The notes: generated from the letters alone by a model not told the origin. 64,000 bases of DNA from Thalassobius sp965218685 (GCF_965218685.1 NZ_OZ244657.1:248001-312000); one strand, 5' to 3'. Positions 8,840 to 17,694 are shown, counted from the stretch's first letter. Numbers and translations: made by a program.

Positions 8840-10116
8840 CCACGACCCTGATCACCAACGTCCACATGATCGACCCTCAGGCCAGCGCGGTCGAGCATGG
8901 CTCGATCCTGATGCAAGACGGCAAGATCGCGGCGCATGGGGCAGAAATCGCGATCCCCGAGGGCGCAAGGGTTATTGACGGGCGCGGCAAATATCTGGCG
9001 CCGGGGATCGTGGATATCGGCGTGAAAGTGTGCGAGCCGGGCGAGCGCCACAAGGAATCCTTCAAATCCGCGGGCCAGGCCGCTGCCGCCGGGGGCGTGA
9101 CTACCATCGTCACCCGCCCCGATACGCTGCCTGCCATCGACAGCCCCGAAACACTGGAATTCGTTACCCGACGCGCACAAGAAGCCGCGCCGGTGAATGT
9201 TGTGCCCATGGCCGCACTGACCAAGGGCCGCGAGGGCCGCGAGATGACCGAGCTGGGCTTTTTGCTGGATGCAGGCGCGGTGGCCTTCTCGGATGGTGAT
9301 CATGTGGTCACAAATACCAAGGTTCTCAGCCGCGCGCTGACCTATGCCAAATCGCTGAACGCGCTGGTGATCGCCCATCCGCAGGAACCGATCCTGTCCA
9401 AGGGCGCGGCTGTGACCAGTGGCAAATTCGCGTCGCTGCGCGGCCTGCCCGCCGTCACGCCCATGGCTGAACGCATGGGGCTGGACCGCGACATTGCGCT
9501 GCTGGAAATGACCGGCGCGAAATACCACGCCGACCAGATCACCACAGCCCGCGCCCTGCCCGCACTGGAGCGCGCCAAGCGCAATGGGCTGGACATCACT
9601 GCCGGGACCTCGATCCACCATCTGACCCTGAACGAGCTGGACGTGGCCGACTATCGCACCTTCTTCAAGGTCAAGCCGCCCTTGCGGTCCGAAGATGACC
9701 GTTTGGCCGTGGTCGAGGCCGTCCGCCACGGGCTGATCGACACCATCAGTTCGATGCATACGCCGCAAGACGAAGAATCCAAACGGCTGCCTTTCGAAGA
9801 GGCCGCCGCCGGCGCCGTCGGGCTGGAGACCTTCCTGCCCGCAGCCCTGCGCCTGTATCACGCGGGCGACCTGACCCTGCCGCAGCTGTTCCGCGCCATG
9901 TCGCTGAACCCGGCTGATCGCCTTGGCCTGCCCGGAGGCCGCCTGACCACCGGCGCCCCCGCCGATCTGGTGCTGTTCGACGCAGAGGCGCCCTTTGTCA
10001 TGGACCGCTCGAAACTTCTGTCGAAATCCAAGAACACCCCGTTTGACGGCGCACGGATGCAGGGCAAAGTCCTGGCGACCTTCGTGTCCGGCACCCAAGT
10101 GTTCGGAGAGCTGTGA
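8836..10116 (+). CDS. pyrC: Dihydroorotase-like protein, probably inactive (PyrC'/PyrX type)
   Basis: 426 residues with the class I dihydroorotase fold: N-terminal beta sandwich, APGIVD at 55-60, IHHLTL at 260-265, PPLRSEDDR at 281-289, FEEAAAGAVGLET at 320-332. Catalytic positions are altered. The metal-binding HxH is G62/K64 (DIGVKVCEPG). The substrate arginine of the usual LREPG is C66. The catalytic aspartate of the usual TDHAPH is M307 (SMHTPQ). H181 and H261/H262 remain. In Pseudomonas-type enzymes an inactive PyrC' is a structural partner of PyrB, so I infer that role; an active dihydroorotase should be elsewhere. The ATG at 8836 overlaps the upstream stop. Confidence 0.9.
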   Translation: MTTTLITNVHMIDPQASAVEHGSILMQDGKIAAHGAEIAIPEGARVIDGRGKYLAPGIVDIGVKVCEPGERHKESFKSAGQAAAAGGVTTIVTRPDTLPAIDSPETLEFVTRRAQEAAPVNVVPMAALTKGREGREMTELGFLLDAGAVAFSDGDHVVTNTKVLSRALTYAKSLNALVIAHPQEPILSKGAAVTSGKFASLRGLPAVTPMAERMGLDRDIALLEMTGAKYHADQITTARALPALERAKRNGLDITAGTSIHHLTLNELDVADYRTFFKVKPPLRSEDDRLAVVEAVRHGLIDTISSMHTPQDEESKRLPFEEAAAGAVGLETFLPAALRLYHAGDLTLPQLFRAMSLNPADRLGLPGGRLTTGAPADLVLFDAEAPFVMDRSKLLSKSKNTPFDGARMQGKVLATFVSGTQVFGEL

Positions 10117-10721
10117 TGCCCGAGATAACCTCTGCACAAACCGTTCTTCTGCTCTGGGCTGTGATTGGCTATGGGCTGGGCTCGATCCCGTTCGGGATGG
10201 TGCTGGCCAAAGTAATGGGCCTGGGGAACCTGCGCTCGATCGGATCGGGCAACATTGGCGCCACCAACGTGCTGCGCACTGGCAACAAACTGGCGGCGTT
10301 CCTGACGCTGCTGTTGGATGGAGGCAAAGGCGCCGCCGCCGTGCTGCTGGCCCGTGCCTTCGCCGCCGAGGATGCCGCGCAGCTGGCGGGCGGCATGGCC
10401 TTTTTGGGCCACTGTTTCCCCGTCTGGCTGAAATTCAAGGGCGGTAAAGGCGTTGCGACTTTCCTGGGTCTTCTGCTGGGACTGGCCTGGCCGGTTGGCC
10501 TGGCCGCCTGCGCGACCTGGCTGCTGACGGCAGCCGTTGTGCGCATTTCGTCCTTCTCGGCCTTGATGGCCGCAGCGATGTCCTCGGTCTGGATGGTGCT
10601 GTTGGGCTATGGCCACATGGTGGCGCTGGGGGCGGTGCTGACCTTGCTGATCTTCTGGACCCACCGCGCCAACATCGCCCGCATCCGCAAAGGCACCGAG
10701 CCCAAGATCGGCAAAAAGTAA
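10116..10721 (+). CDS. plsY: Glycerol-3-phosphate acyltransferase PlsY
   Basis: 201-residue inner-membrane enzyme that transfers an acyl group from acyl-phosphate to glycerol-3-phosphate, the first step of phospholipid synthesis. The three PlsY motifs are visible: GSGNIGATNV near 38, LLDGGKGAAAV near 60, and GHCFPVWLKFKGGKG near 91. About five membrane segments. I prefer the ATG at 10116, which overlaps the pyrC-like stop by one base; GTG at 10113 would add one residue. It is last in the pyrB operon and is followed by a strong terminator. Confidence 0.95.
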   Translation: MPEITSAQTVLLLWAVIGYGLGSIPFGMVLAKVMGLGNLRSIGSGNIGATNVLRTGNKLAAFLTLLLDGGKGAAAVLLARAFAAEDAAQLAGGMAFLGHCFPVWLKFKGGKGVATFLGLLLGLAWPVGLAACATWLLTAAVVRISSFSALMAAAMSSVWMVLLGYGHMVALGAVLTLLIFWTHRANIARIRKGTEPKIGKK

Positions 10722-10732
10722 CACGGAAAATG

Positions 10733-10758
10733 AAAACGCCCGCAGATGCGGGCGTTTT
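10733..10758. terminator. Bidirectional rho-independent terminator between plsY and gshA
   Basis: An 11-base perfect stem (10733-10743 with 10748-10758) closes a four-base loop. The stem ends in a T run on the right and an A run on the left, so it can stop transcription from both sides. It lies 12 bases after the plsY stop and six bases before the end of gshA, which converges on it. Confidence 0.9.
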
Positions 10759-10763
10759 TTGGA

Positions 10764-12134
10764 TCAATAGCTGAATTCTTTGTAGATCCGGCTCAGATCA
10801 CCGTTCCAGTCGCCGTTATACCGCTCCAGAAGCTCATCGGCCGGTGTCATCCCGGTTTCAATGCTGTCTTCCAGTGCGTGCAAGAAATGGCGTTCGTCCT
10901 GAACCATGCCGCCCAGACCGCTGCGCTGACGCGCGATCAGACCCTTGCGCGAGATATCCAGCACCTCGGCCGCCAAGTCGATCATCCGACGCCCGCCCAC
11001 GATAGCTTGCAGGCCGCGCACGCTGGCCTCGACCCGCCAGGCCTCGCGGGTTTCAGTGTCCCAGTGTTTGACCAGACCCCAGGCCGCATCCAGGCTGGAT
11101 TGGTCATACATCAGCCCCACCCAGAAGGCGGGCAAGGCGCAAATCCGGCGCCATGGGCCGCCGTCGGCGCCGCGCATCTCCATGAATTTCTTGATCCGTG
11201 CCTCGGGGAAAATCGTGGTCAGGTGATCCGCCCAATCCGACAGGGTCGGCGTTTCACCGGGCAAGGCGGGCAGTTGACCTTTGAGGAAATCACGGAAGGA
11301 CTGCCCCAAGGCATCGATATATTTTCCGTCGCGATAGACGAAATACATCGGCACATCCAAGGCGTAGTCCACGTATTGTTCGAACCCGAAGCCTTGCTCG
11401 AAAACGAAAGGCAACATGCCGGTACGATCCGCATCCAGATCCCGCCACACGCGCGAGCGCCAGGACTTGTGACCATTAGGCTTGCCTTCAAAGAAGGGCG
11501 AGTTGGCGAACAAGGCCGTTGCTACAGGCTGCAGCGCCAGAGCGACGCGGAATTTCTGAACCATGTCCGCCTCGGAGGCGAAATCCAGGTTCACCTGCAC
11601 GGTGCAGGTCCGGTACATCATCGATTTGCCCATGGTGCCGACGCGATCCATGTAATCGGTCATCAGCTTGTAACGCCCTTTGGGCATCATCGGCATCTGC
11701 TCATGCGTCCAGATAGGCGCCGCCCCCAGACCGATGAAGCCAACGCCCACCTTGTCGGCAATGTCCTTCACGTCACGCAGGTGTTCGTTCACCTCGTCGC
11801 AGGTCTGGTGGATGGTTTCCAGCGGAGCGCCGGACAGCTCTAACTGCCCGCCCGGCTCCAGGCTGACATTCGCGCCGTCTTTTTCAAGGCCAATCAGCTT
11901 GCCGTTTTCTTCCAACGGGGCCCAGCCGTGTCCGTCACGCAGCCCCTCAAGCACTGCCAAAACCGAGCGTTCACCCTCGTAAGGGATCGGTTTCAGCGTA
12001 TCTTTGCAATATCCGAACTTCTCGTGCTCGGTGCCGATGCGCCAGTCGTCTTTCGGTTTGCAACCGGATTCCAGATACTCGGCCAGCTGGGCCATATTCT
12101 CGATCGGCCCGCCGCCGGATTGGGGAATGGACAT
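10764..12134 (-). CDS. gshA: Glutamate--cysteine ligase
   Basis: 456-residue cytoplasmic ligase for the first, ATP-dependent step of glutathione synthesis. It belongs to the alphaproteobacterial/plant-type GCS2 group: DDWRIGTEHEKFGY near residues 29-42 at the glutamate and metal site, MYRTCTVQVNLDF near 178-190, and RDGKYIDALGQSFRDFLKGQ near 269-288. Length fits this class. It is a single gene ending at the shared terminator. The MAPEG protein at 16729-17193 belongs to a family that often uses glutathione, a loose link only. Confidence 0.95.
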   Translation of the reverse strand: MSIPQSGGGPIENMAQLAEYLESGCKPKDDWRIGTEHEKFGYCKDTLKPIPYEGERSVLAVLEGLRDGHGWAPLEENGKLIGLEKDGANVSLEPGGQLELSGAPLETIHQTCDEVNEHLRDVKDIADKVGVGFIGLGAAPIWTHEQMPMMPKGRYKLMTDYMDRVGTMGKSMMYRTCTVQVNLDFASEADMVQKFRVALALQPVATALFANSPFFEGKPNGHKSWRSRVWRDLDADRTGMLPFVFEQGFGFEQYVDYALDVPMYFVYRDGKYIDALGQSFRDFLKGQLPALPGETPTLSDWADHLTTIFPEARIKKFMEMRGADGGPWRRICALPAFWVGLMYDQSSLDAAWGLVKHWDTETREAWRVEASVRGLQAIVGGRRMIDLAAEVLDISRKGLIARQRSGLGGMVQDERHFLHALEDSIETGMTPADELLERYNGDWNGDLSRIYKEFSY

Positions 12135-12195
12135 GTCTCGCTCCGGTCTTAAATCCCTCAGGTCCGGCCAGAATTGAGGGTTATAGCCGGCAAAG

Positions 12196-12720
12196 TCAAT
12201 GCAAGGCGTTCAGGTTTCGAGACCAGATCACAACATCGTTTTTGCCTGAATTTTCCGCAGGCTTTTCCAGCGCCCGCAACAGCGATTCCATCTGGATTCC
12301 GGGCAAACTGGCGAAGACGTCATACAGCGCCTGCGCCCCGTTGGCGTCTACCGGGATCGAAAGAGGATAAAACCCCTGGGCCAGCAACCTCCATTGGCGG
12401 TCCCGGCCCTCGCCGGTCAGGCTGATTTGCGACAGCGCGTCGATGGGCAGGACCATGCCTCCCTCGGGACTGAAATAGCTGATCGCGCCTTCGTTCACTT
12501 CGACATGGCCGACGCCGCCCGCACCGCGCCAGAACCGTGCCCGCCGGATGCCCAGAAACAGGAACACTGCCCCCACTGCGGCCAGCGCCCAGCCCAGCCA
12601 TTTCAGCACGCCAAAAGAGGTCAGTGCCCACCACAAGCCCAACGCCACAAGGGCCAGCGCGGCCGAAGGCTCGGCCCAGCGCGAAAGCCGTTTGGCGGCC
12701 TCGGGGCGGATCAGGCTCAT
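12196..12720 (-). CDS. Hypothetical two-helix membrane protein
   Basis: 174 residues. Two hydrophobic segments (about residues 18-38 and 41-60) are followed by RRARFWRGAGG and a soluble domain of about 110 residues rich in beta strands (VEVNEGAISYFSPEGG and onwards). The arrangement recalls small membrane proteins with a PH-like cytoplasmic domain, but I cannot assign a family. ATG at 12720 overlaps the rsmE stop by four bases (ATGA), so it is translated after rsmE. Function unknown. Confidence 0.82.
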   Translation of the reverse strand: MSLIRPEAAKRLSRWAEPSAALALVALGLWWALTSFGVLKWLGWALAAVGAVFLFLGIRRARFWRGAGGVGHVEVNEGAISYFSPEGGMVLPIDALSQISLTGEGRDRQWRLLAQGFYPLSIPVDANGAQALYDVFASLPGIQMESLLRALEKPAENSGKNDVVIWSRNLNALH

Positions 12721-13442
12721 GCGTTCCAGTCCCCAAGCGCCTGTTGCCATACCGTCAGCGCCGCCACCGCGGCCGTGTCCGCCCGCAGAATACGCGGTCC
12801 AAGACTGACCACATGCGCGTTGGGCAACGCGTGCAGGCGCTTGCGTTCAGCAGGGGAAAAGCCGCCCTCGGGACCGATCAGAATGGCCCATTTTCCGGGC
12901 TTGGCCGCAGCCAGATCGCGCGCCTGTCCGGCCTCTGCCTCGTCGCAGAACATCAGCTGGCGGTCCAGGGGCCAATCGGTCAGCACACGGTCCAGTTTCT
13001 GAAGATCCGTCACCTCGGGGACATAAGTGCCGCCGCATTGCTCGGCGGCTTCGACCGCATGGGCCTGCAGGCGATCTTGGCGGATACGCTCGGAATTGGT
13101 GAACTCGGTCTGCACCGGCATGATCCGCGCCGCGCCCATTTCAGCTGCTTTTTCCACGATGAAATCCGTCCGCGCCTTCTTGATCGGAGCGAACAGCAGC
13201 CACAGGTCAGGGGGCATCTGCATTGGGCGGGTCTGTTCAAGGCACGTCAGTTCACCCGCGCGCTTGCCGGCCTTTGTCACCTCGGCCCGCCATTCACCAT
13301 CGCGCCCATTGAAAAGGGCAACATGGGCACCGGCCTGCTGGCGCATCACGCCAAACAGGTAATGGGCCTGATCACGGTTCAGCGGAACCGTTTGCCCATC
13401 CCCCAAGGGATGGTCTACATAAAGGCGGATCTTCACAGTCAT
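12717..13442 (-). CDS. rsmE: 16S rRNA (uracil-1498-N3)-methyltransferase RsmE
   Basis: 241-residue SPOUT methyltransferase that modifies U1498 of 16S rRNA with S-adenosylmethionine. The knotted-fold motifs are LIGPEGGFSPAE near residues 189-200 and LGPRILRADTAAVAAL near 214-229. An N-terminal PUA-like part begins MTVKIRLYVDHP. The start at 13442 was chosen by that N-terminus; the frame stays open upstream but crosses into the divergent ubiA gene. Its start codon lies only 12 bases from that of ubiA, so each gene's ribosome-binding region lies in the other's 5' end. Confidence 0.94.
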   Translation of the reverse strand: MTVKIRLYVDHPLGDGQTVPLNRDQAHYLFGVMRQQAGAHVALFNGRDGEWRAEVTKAGKRAGELTCLEQTRPMQMPPDLWLLFAPIKKARTDFIVEKAAEMGAARIMPVQTEFTNSERIRQDRLQAHAVEAAEQCGGTYVPEVTDLQKLDRVLTDWPLDRQLMFCDEAEAGQARDLAAAKPGKWAILIGPEGGFSPAERKRLHALPNAHVVSLGPRILRADTAAVAALTVWQQALGDWNA

Positions 13443-13454
13443 GGACCCATTCTT

Positions 13455-14426
13455 ATGCCCGATCATCCGCATATGCAAAGCCCCGAGGGCCAGGTTTCCG
13501 ATGCTGTGACAGGCAATTGGGTCGACCACAAAGCGCCTGCGTTTCTACGCCCCTACCTGAGGCTGTCACGCGCGGACCGGCCGATCGGCACTTGGCTGCT
13601 GCTTCTGCCCTGCTGGTGGGGTCTGGCACTGGCGATTTTGCATGACGGACAGGCGCGCTGGTTCGATCTGTGGATATTTGTCGCTTGCGGACTGGGTGCC
13701 TGGCTGATGCGCGGCGCGGGGTGCACGTGGAATGACATCACCGACCGGGATTTTGACGCCGCGGTCGAGCGGACCAAGTCCCGACCCATCCCCTCGGGGC
13801 AGGTCAGCGTGAAACAGGCGGCCCTTTGGATGGGGCTGCAAGCGCTGATCTCGTTCGGGATTTTGCTGACGTTCAACGGGCCCGCGATCGCGATGGGCGT
13901 GCTGGCGCTGCTGCCGGTGGCTGTTTATCCTTTTGCCAAGCGCTTTACCTGGTGGCCGCAGGTCTTTTTGGGCATCGCCTTCAACTGGGGCGCGCTGCTG
14001 GCCTGGGTCGCTCATACCGGCAGCCTGCATCCGGCCCCTGTGATCCTGTATCTCGCCGGGATTGCCTGGACGCTGTTCTATGACACGATCTATGCCCACC
14101 AGGACAAAGAGGACGACGCGCTGATCGGGGTGAAGTCCACGGCCCGCCTGTTTGCCGAAAACACGCCCGTATGGTTGCGGCGTTTTCTGGTGGCGACCGT
14201 GATCCTGATGGGCCTGTCCATACTGGTCGCCATGTCCGGCCAGGCTGATCGGCCCTTTGCCGTTCTGATCGCCCTGCTGGCGCCTTGGGCGATGGGCGCG
14301 CACCTGATTTGGCAGATGCGGGTTCTGGATACCGAGGATAACGCGATTTGCCTGAAACTGTTTCGCGCAAACCGCGACACCGGCTTGATCCCCTTGCTGT
14401 TTTTCGCCGGTGCGATGTTCGGATGA
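13455..14426 (+). CDS. ubiA: 4-hydroxybenzoate polyprenyltransferase
   Basis: 323-residue membrane prenyltransferase that attaches the isoprenoid tail to 4-hydroxybenzoate in ubiquinone synthesis. Both aspartate-rich motifs are intact: NDITDRDFD near residues 93-101 and YDTIYAHQDKEDD near 209-221. About eight hydrophobic segments. ATG at 13455 gives the expected short cytoplasmic lead; ATG at 13473 (MQSPEG) is an alternative. No clear ribosome site precedes either one. It is divergent from rsmE with almost no intergenic DNA. Confidence 0.95.
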   Translation: MPDHPHMQSPEGQVSDAVTGNWVDHKAPAFLRPYLRLSRADRPIGTWLLLLPCWWGLALAILHDGQARWFDLWIFVACGLGAWLMRGAGCTWNDITDRDFDAAVERTKSRPIPSGQVSVKQAALWMGLQALISFGILLTFNGPAIAMGVLALLPVAVYPFAKRFTWWPQVFLGIAFNWGALLAWVAHTGSLHPAPVILYLAGIAWTLFYDTIYAHQDKEDDALIGVKSTARLFAENTPVWLRRFLVATVILMGLSILVAMSGQADRPFAVLIALLAPWAMGAHLIWQMRVLDTEDNAICLKLFRANRDTGLIPLLFFAGAMFG

Positions 14427-14483
14427 TTGCGCTGACCGCCAGCGCCCCTTAAAGAGCTAGCAACGAAAAGACCGACAGGGCCC

Positions 14484-16406
14484 ATGCGACTATCATCCAT
14501 CGCCATCATCTCGGCCACGTTCGGGGCAGCTGCTGCCCTGTCCGTCATCGGTGCAGGCTTTGCCGTCAACACCGTCGAGGACCAATCCGAACTTGGCGTG
14601 CGCCGCGCGCTGGACGCTCAGCGGATGCATTGGGCCGAGGTCGAAGCAAACGGGCTGCAGGTTTTCCTGACCGGCGAGGCCCCATCCGAGGCCGTACGGT
14701 TTAACGCCCTTTCCACCGCCGGTACAGTTGTTGACGCCGCGCGGGTGATTGATCAAATGACAGTGGAAGACAGCGCCGATCTTTTGGCGCCCACCTTCTC
14801 GGTCGAGATTTTGCGCAATGACAGCGGTATCTCGTTGATCGGGCTGGTACCCGCATCGACGGACCGGGCGTCGCTGCTGAAAATCATCCGCCCAATGGCT
14901 GCCGAGGGCCGCGCGACCGACCTTCTTGAGATCGCCGATTACCCCGTGCCCGAGGCTTGGGGCGGCTCGATGGAGTTCGCGCTTGAAGCGCTGGAATTCC
15001 TGCCCCGCAGCAAGATCTCGGTCACTGCGGGCGCCGTGGAAATCCGCGCCATGGCAGACAGCGCCGAAAGCAAGCGCAAGCTGGAGAGCGACCTGAATCG
15101 GCGCACCCCCGATGACGTGACGCTGACACTGGATATCACCGCGCCGCGCCCGGTGATCACGCCCTTCACCCTGCGCTTTGTCCGTGACGAGGGTGGCGCG
15201 CGCTTCGACGCGTGCTCGGCCCAAACCGACGAGGCCCGCGACCGTATCCTTGCCGCCGCCACTGCCGCAGGTCTTGAGGGCAACGCCGGATGCACTGTTG
15301 GCATGGGCGTCCCCTCGCCGCATTGGGCTAAGGCGGTGGAACAATCCATCGGCGCGCTGGCCCAGATCGGCCAGGGCTCGATCACCTTTTCGGACGCGGA
15401 CATCACGCTGATTGCCGAGGAAACCACCAATCCTGCGACCTTTGATCAGGTCATAGGAGAGCTGGAAAACAACCTGCCCGAGGTTTTTGCCCTGCATTCG
15501 GTGCTGACCAAGCCCGTGGCCAAGGATATCGCGGGCGAAGCTGCAGAGTTCACCGCCACCCTGTCGCCCGAGGGCCTGGTGCAGTTGCGGGGCCGCCTAA
15601 GCGACGAGACCGCCCGCACAACCGTGGAAACCTTTGCCAAGGCCCGTTTTGGCAGCAAGTCGATCTACAACGCCGCCCGCCTGGACGAAGGTCTGCCCGG
15701 CCGCTGGGACCTGCGCATTCTGACCGCGCTGGACGGGCTGTCGCGTTTGTCGAACGGGCTGATCGTCGTGACGCCGGACCTGATCTCGATTTCCGGGAAA
15801 ACAGGCAACACCGAAACCAACGCAGAAATCGCCCGTATCTTTGCCAACCAGCTGGCCGAAACCGACCGGTTCCAGATCGACGTGGAATATGTCGAAGCGC
15901 TGGACCCGATCGCCTCGTTGCCGACCCCGGACGAATGCGAAGCCGACGTGGCCGAGATTTTGAAAACCCGCAAGATCAACTTCGAACCGGGCTCGGACAA
16001 ACCCGATGCCGAGGCCGCCGCGATTCTGGACGATGTCGCGAACGTGCTGCGTGAATGTGAAGAGCTGAAGATGGAAATCGGCGGCCACACTGACAGTCAG
16101 GGCCGCGAAGAAATGAACCAGGCGCTTAGCCAGCGCCGTGCCCAGGCCGTTCTGAACGCGCTGCGACAGCGGCAGGTGCTGACGGCCTCGTTCTCGGCCA
16201 GGGGCTATGGGGAATCGCAGCCCATTGCCGACAACGACACCGAAGAAGGCCGCGACGCAAACCGCCGCATCGAAATCAAGCTGATCCGACCCGAGCCTGC
16301 CCAGGAATCGGAAACCACGCTTGAATCGATGGAACAACCGGCCCAAGAAAACGCCCAGCAAGATCAGGTCGATGCAACGACCGAAGGAGGATCAGACGAT
16401 GGATAG
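14484..16406 (+). CDS. OmpA-family envelope protein with BON-like repeats
   Basis: 640 residues. It has an N-terminal hydrophobic signal or anchor at about residues 5-28. A long middle region holds repeated units of about 70-90 residues that look like BON domains (for example VEANGLQVFLTGEAPSEAVR near 53). The C-terminal OmpA peptidoglycan-binding domain starts near 490, with NFEPGSDKPD, GGHTDSQGREEMNQALSQRR near 533-552, and YGESQPIADNDTEEGRDANRR. It probably anchors the envelope to peptidoglycan. The last codons overlap the start of a small coiled-coil membrane gene by eight bases, so they likely act together. Confidence 0.9.
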   Translation: MRLSSIAIISATFGAAAALSVIGAGFAVNTVEDQSELGVRRALDAQRMHWAEVEANGLQVFLTGEAPSEAVRFNALSTAGTVVDAARVIDQMTVEDSADLLAPTFSVEILRNDSGISLIGLVPASTDRASLLKIIRPMAAEGRATDLLEIADYPVPEAWGGSMEFALEALEFLPRSKISVTAGAVEIRAMADSAESKRKLESDLNRRTPDDVTLTLDITAPRPVITPFTLRFVRDEGGARFDACSAQTDEARDRILAAATAAGLEGNAGCTVGMGVPSPHWAKAVEQSIGALAQIGQGSITFSDADITLIAEETTNPATFDQVIGELENNLPEVFALHSVLTKPVAKDIAGEAAEFTATLSPEGLVQLRGRLSDETARTTVETFAKARFGSKSIYNAARLDEGLPGRWDLRILTALDGLSRLSNGLIVVTPDLISISGKTGNTETNAEIARIFANQLAETDRFQIDVEYVEALDPIASLPTPDECEADVAEILKTRKINFEPGSDKPDAEAAAILDDVANVLRECEELKMEIGGHTDSQGREEMNQALSQRRAQAVLNALRQRQVLTASFSARGYGESQPIADNDTEEGRDANRRIEIKLIRPEPAQESETTLESMEQPAQENAQQDQVDATTEGGSDDG

Positions 16407-16728
16407 GATCAAGTTCATTATTGTGACCGCAATCGTTCTGTTCATCGCGTTCTGCGTGGGCTGGTTCGCCAACTGGTTTATCCACCGCTTTACCCGCGTG
16501 TCGAAATCCGACATGGGCGAGCTGGAGAAGATGGCGCAAGAACTGCACGAAGCCGAAGAAACCCGCGATCAGGCCATCACCTATCTGCAGCAGCGCGAGG
16601 CCGAGCTGACCAATCAGCTGGCCCAGACCGAGGCTGAACTGTCCGCAACCATGGACGGCCTGCGCGAGGCCCGCCACGAAGCAGAAGAACTGCGCTCTCA
16701 ACTCGAGCAAGCCAACGCGGCCAATTGA
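16399..16728 (+). CDS. Small membrane-anchored coiled-coil protein
   Basis: 109 residues. One N-terminal membrane segment (about residues 5-25) ends in WFANWFIHRF. An almost continuous charged coiled coil runs from about residue 36 to the end (ELEKMAQELHEAEETRD and following heptads). The ATG at 16399 has AAGGAGG eight bases upstream, inside the OmpA-family gene, and overlaps that gene's TAG by eight bases. This clear ribosome site decides the start. Function unknown; pairing with an OmpA-like protein suggests an envelope-spanning role. Confidence 0.85.
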   Translation: MDRIKFIIVTAIVLFIAFCVGWFANWFIHRFTRVSKSDMGELEKMAQELHEAEETRDQAITYLQQREAELTNQLAQTEAELSATMDGLREARHEAEELRSQLEQANAAN

Positions 16729-17193
16729 TCAGCTGATCACCACCCATAGGCTGTGCACCGCCATGTAGATCACGATCAACGATCCGATCGTGTAGAAAGT
16801 CGCGCGCACCTCGTGTGTTTGCTTGGTGGCATAAGCGACGAAATGCGCCGCACGCGCCAGAACAAACCCGTAAAGCAGACATTGCGCCAATAACAGCGCG
16901 GGCTGGGTTGCAACGAATATCAGGCCAGCGACCCAGAACGCAGGGATATTCTCAAGATCATTACGATGCATCCGCCTGGAGCGGTCCACATAATCGTTGA
17001 CCTCTAACTGCGACGGGTCGGGGTCCTTGTTGATCAACCCTTTTTGCGCATCCTCGGGACTGGCCAGACCCGAGTTGCTGCGCAGCATGCGATAGACGGT
17101 CATCCAGCCCTGCCCCATCACCTTAAGCACGGTCAAGGCGGCGGCGATCACGAAGGTTCTAAATACTGGGTTTTCAAGAGTGAACAGGTCCAT
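16729..17193 (-). CDS. MAPEG-family membrane protein
   Basis: 154-residue four-helix membrane protein. It has the family pattern of helix 1 (FVIAAALTVLKVMGQGW), a loop with NDYVDRSRRMHRNDLENIPAFW near residues 66-87 (E-N-I-P matches the conserved RxHxNxxEN-type loop), and a late helix with AAHFVAYATKQTHEVRATFYTIG. Family members include microsomal glutathione S-transferases; bacterial members are mostly uncharacterised. The start at 17193 is the ATG right before the first hydrophobic segment. It converges with the coiled-coil gene, the two stops being adjacent. Confidence 0.88.
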   Translation of the reverse strand: MDLFTLENPVFRTFVIAAALTVLKVMGQGWMTVYRMLRSNSGLASPEDAQKGLINKDPDPSQLEVNDYVDRSRRMHRNDLENIPAFWVAGLIFVATQPALLLAQCLLYGFVLARAAHFVAYATKQTHEVRATFYTIGSLIVIYMAVHSLWVVIS

Positions 17194-17249
17194 CAACGGC
17201 CCTCCTGGGCCCGAGGCTAATTGATATCGTGAATTTAGGCAAACCAACC

Positions 17250-17693
17250 TTACCAGCGGCGCAGCGCGTCCTCGTCCTCGTCCTTGGCGGCGACCCAATC
17301 GGCGCCGGACGTGGTAAATTCCTTCTTCCAGAAGGGCGCGCGGGATTTCAGGTAATCCATCAGGAACTCGGCCGCCTCGAACGCATCCTTGCGGTGGCGC
17401 GAGGCCGTTGCGACCATCATGATCCGCTCGTTTGCGGCCATGGCCCCGAAGCGGTGGATAATCAGCACGTCGCCCAAAGACCAACGCTCGCGTGCGTCGG
17501 CCTCGATCTTCTCAAGCGCCTTTTCGGTCATGCCAGGGTAATGTTCGATCACCATGCGATCCAGGCTGTCGCCGGGCAGGTCGCGCACGATACCTGTAAA
17601 GGTGACCACAGCGCCCATGTCGGTCTGCGCATCAGCGAAGGCTACAGTTTCAGCGCCCAGATCAAAGGCGGCCTCTTGGACGCGGACGGCCAT
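17250..17693 (-). CDS. moaE: Molybdopterin synthase catalytic (large) subunit
   Basis: 147 residues. With MoaD it inserts sulfur into precursor Z to form molybdopterin. Recognised by VTFTGIVRD near residues 31-39, the central HYPGMTEKALEKIEADARERW, and the lysine-bearing SRHRKDAFEAAEFLMDYLKSRAPFWKKE near 104-131, where the K-K-E element forms the active site. It follows moaD after one base. Transcription order is pgsA-moaD-moaE. Confidence 0.96.
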   Translation of the reverse strand: MAVRVQEAAFDLGAETVAFADAQTDMGAVVTFTGIVRDLPGDSLDRMVIEHYPGMTEKALEKIEADARERWSLGDVLIIHRFGAMAANERIMMVATASRHRKDAFEAAEFLMDYLKSRAPFWKKEFTTSGADWVAAKDEDEDALRRW

Positions 17694-17694
17694 G

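Noticed and set aside
8731..10137. A 468-codon leftward frame opposite the pyrC-like gene
   Set aside because: Composition is that of an antisense shadow, with no domain.
12537..13454. A long in-frame extension upstream of ubiA
   Set aside because: It is antisense to rsmE and the small membrane gene, and has no prenyltransferase features; ubiA begins at 13455 or 13473.
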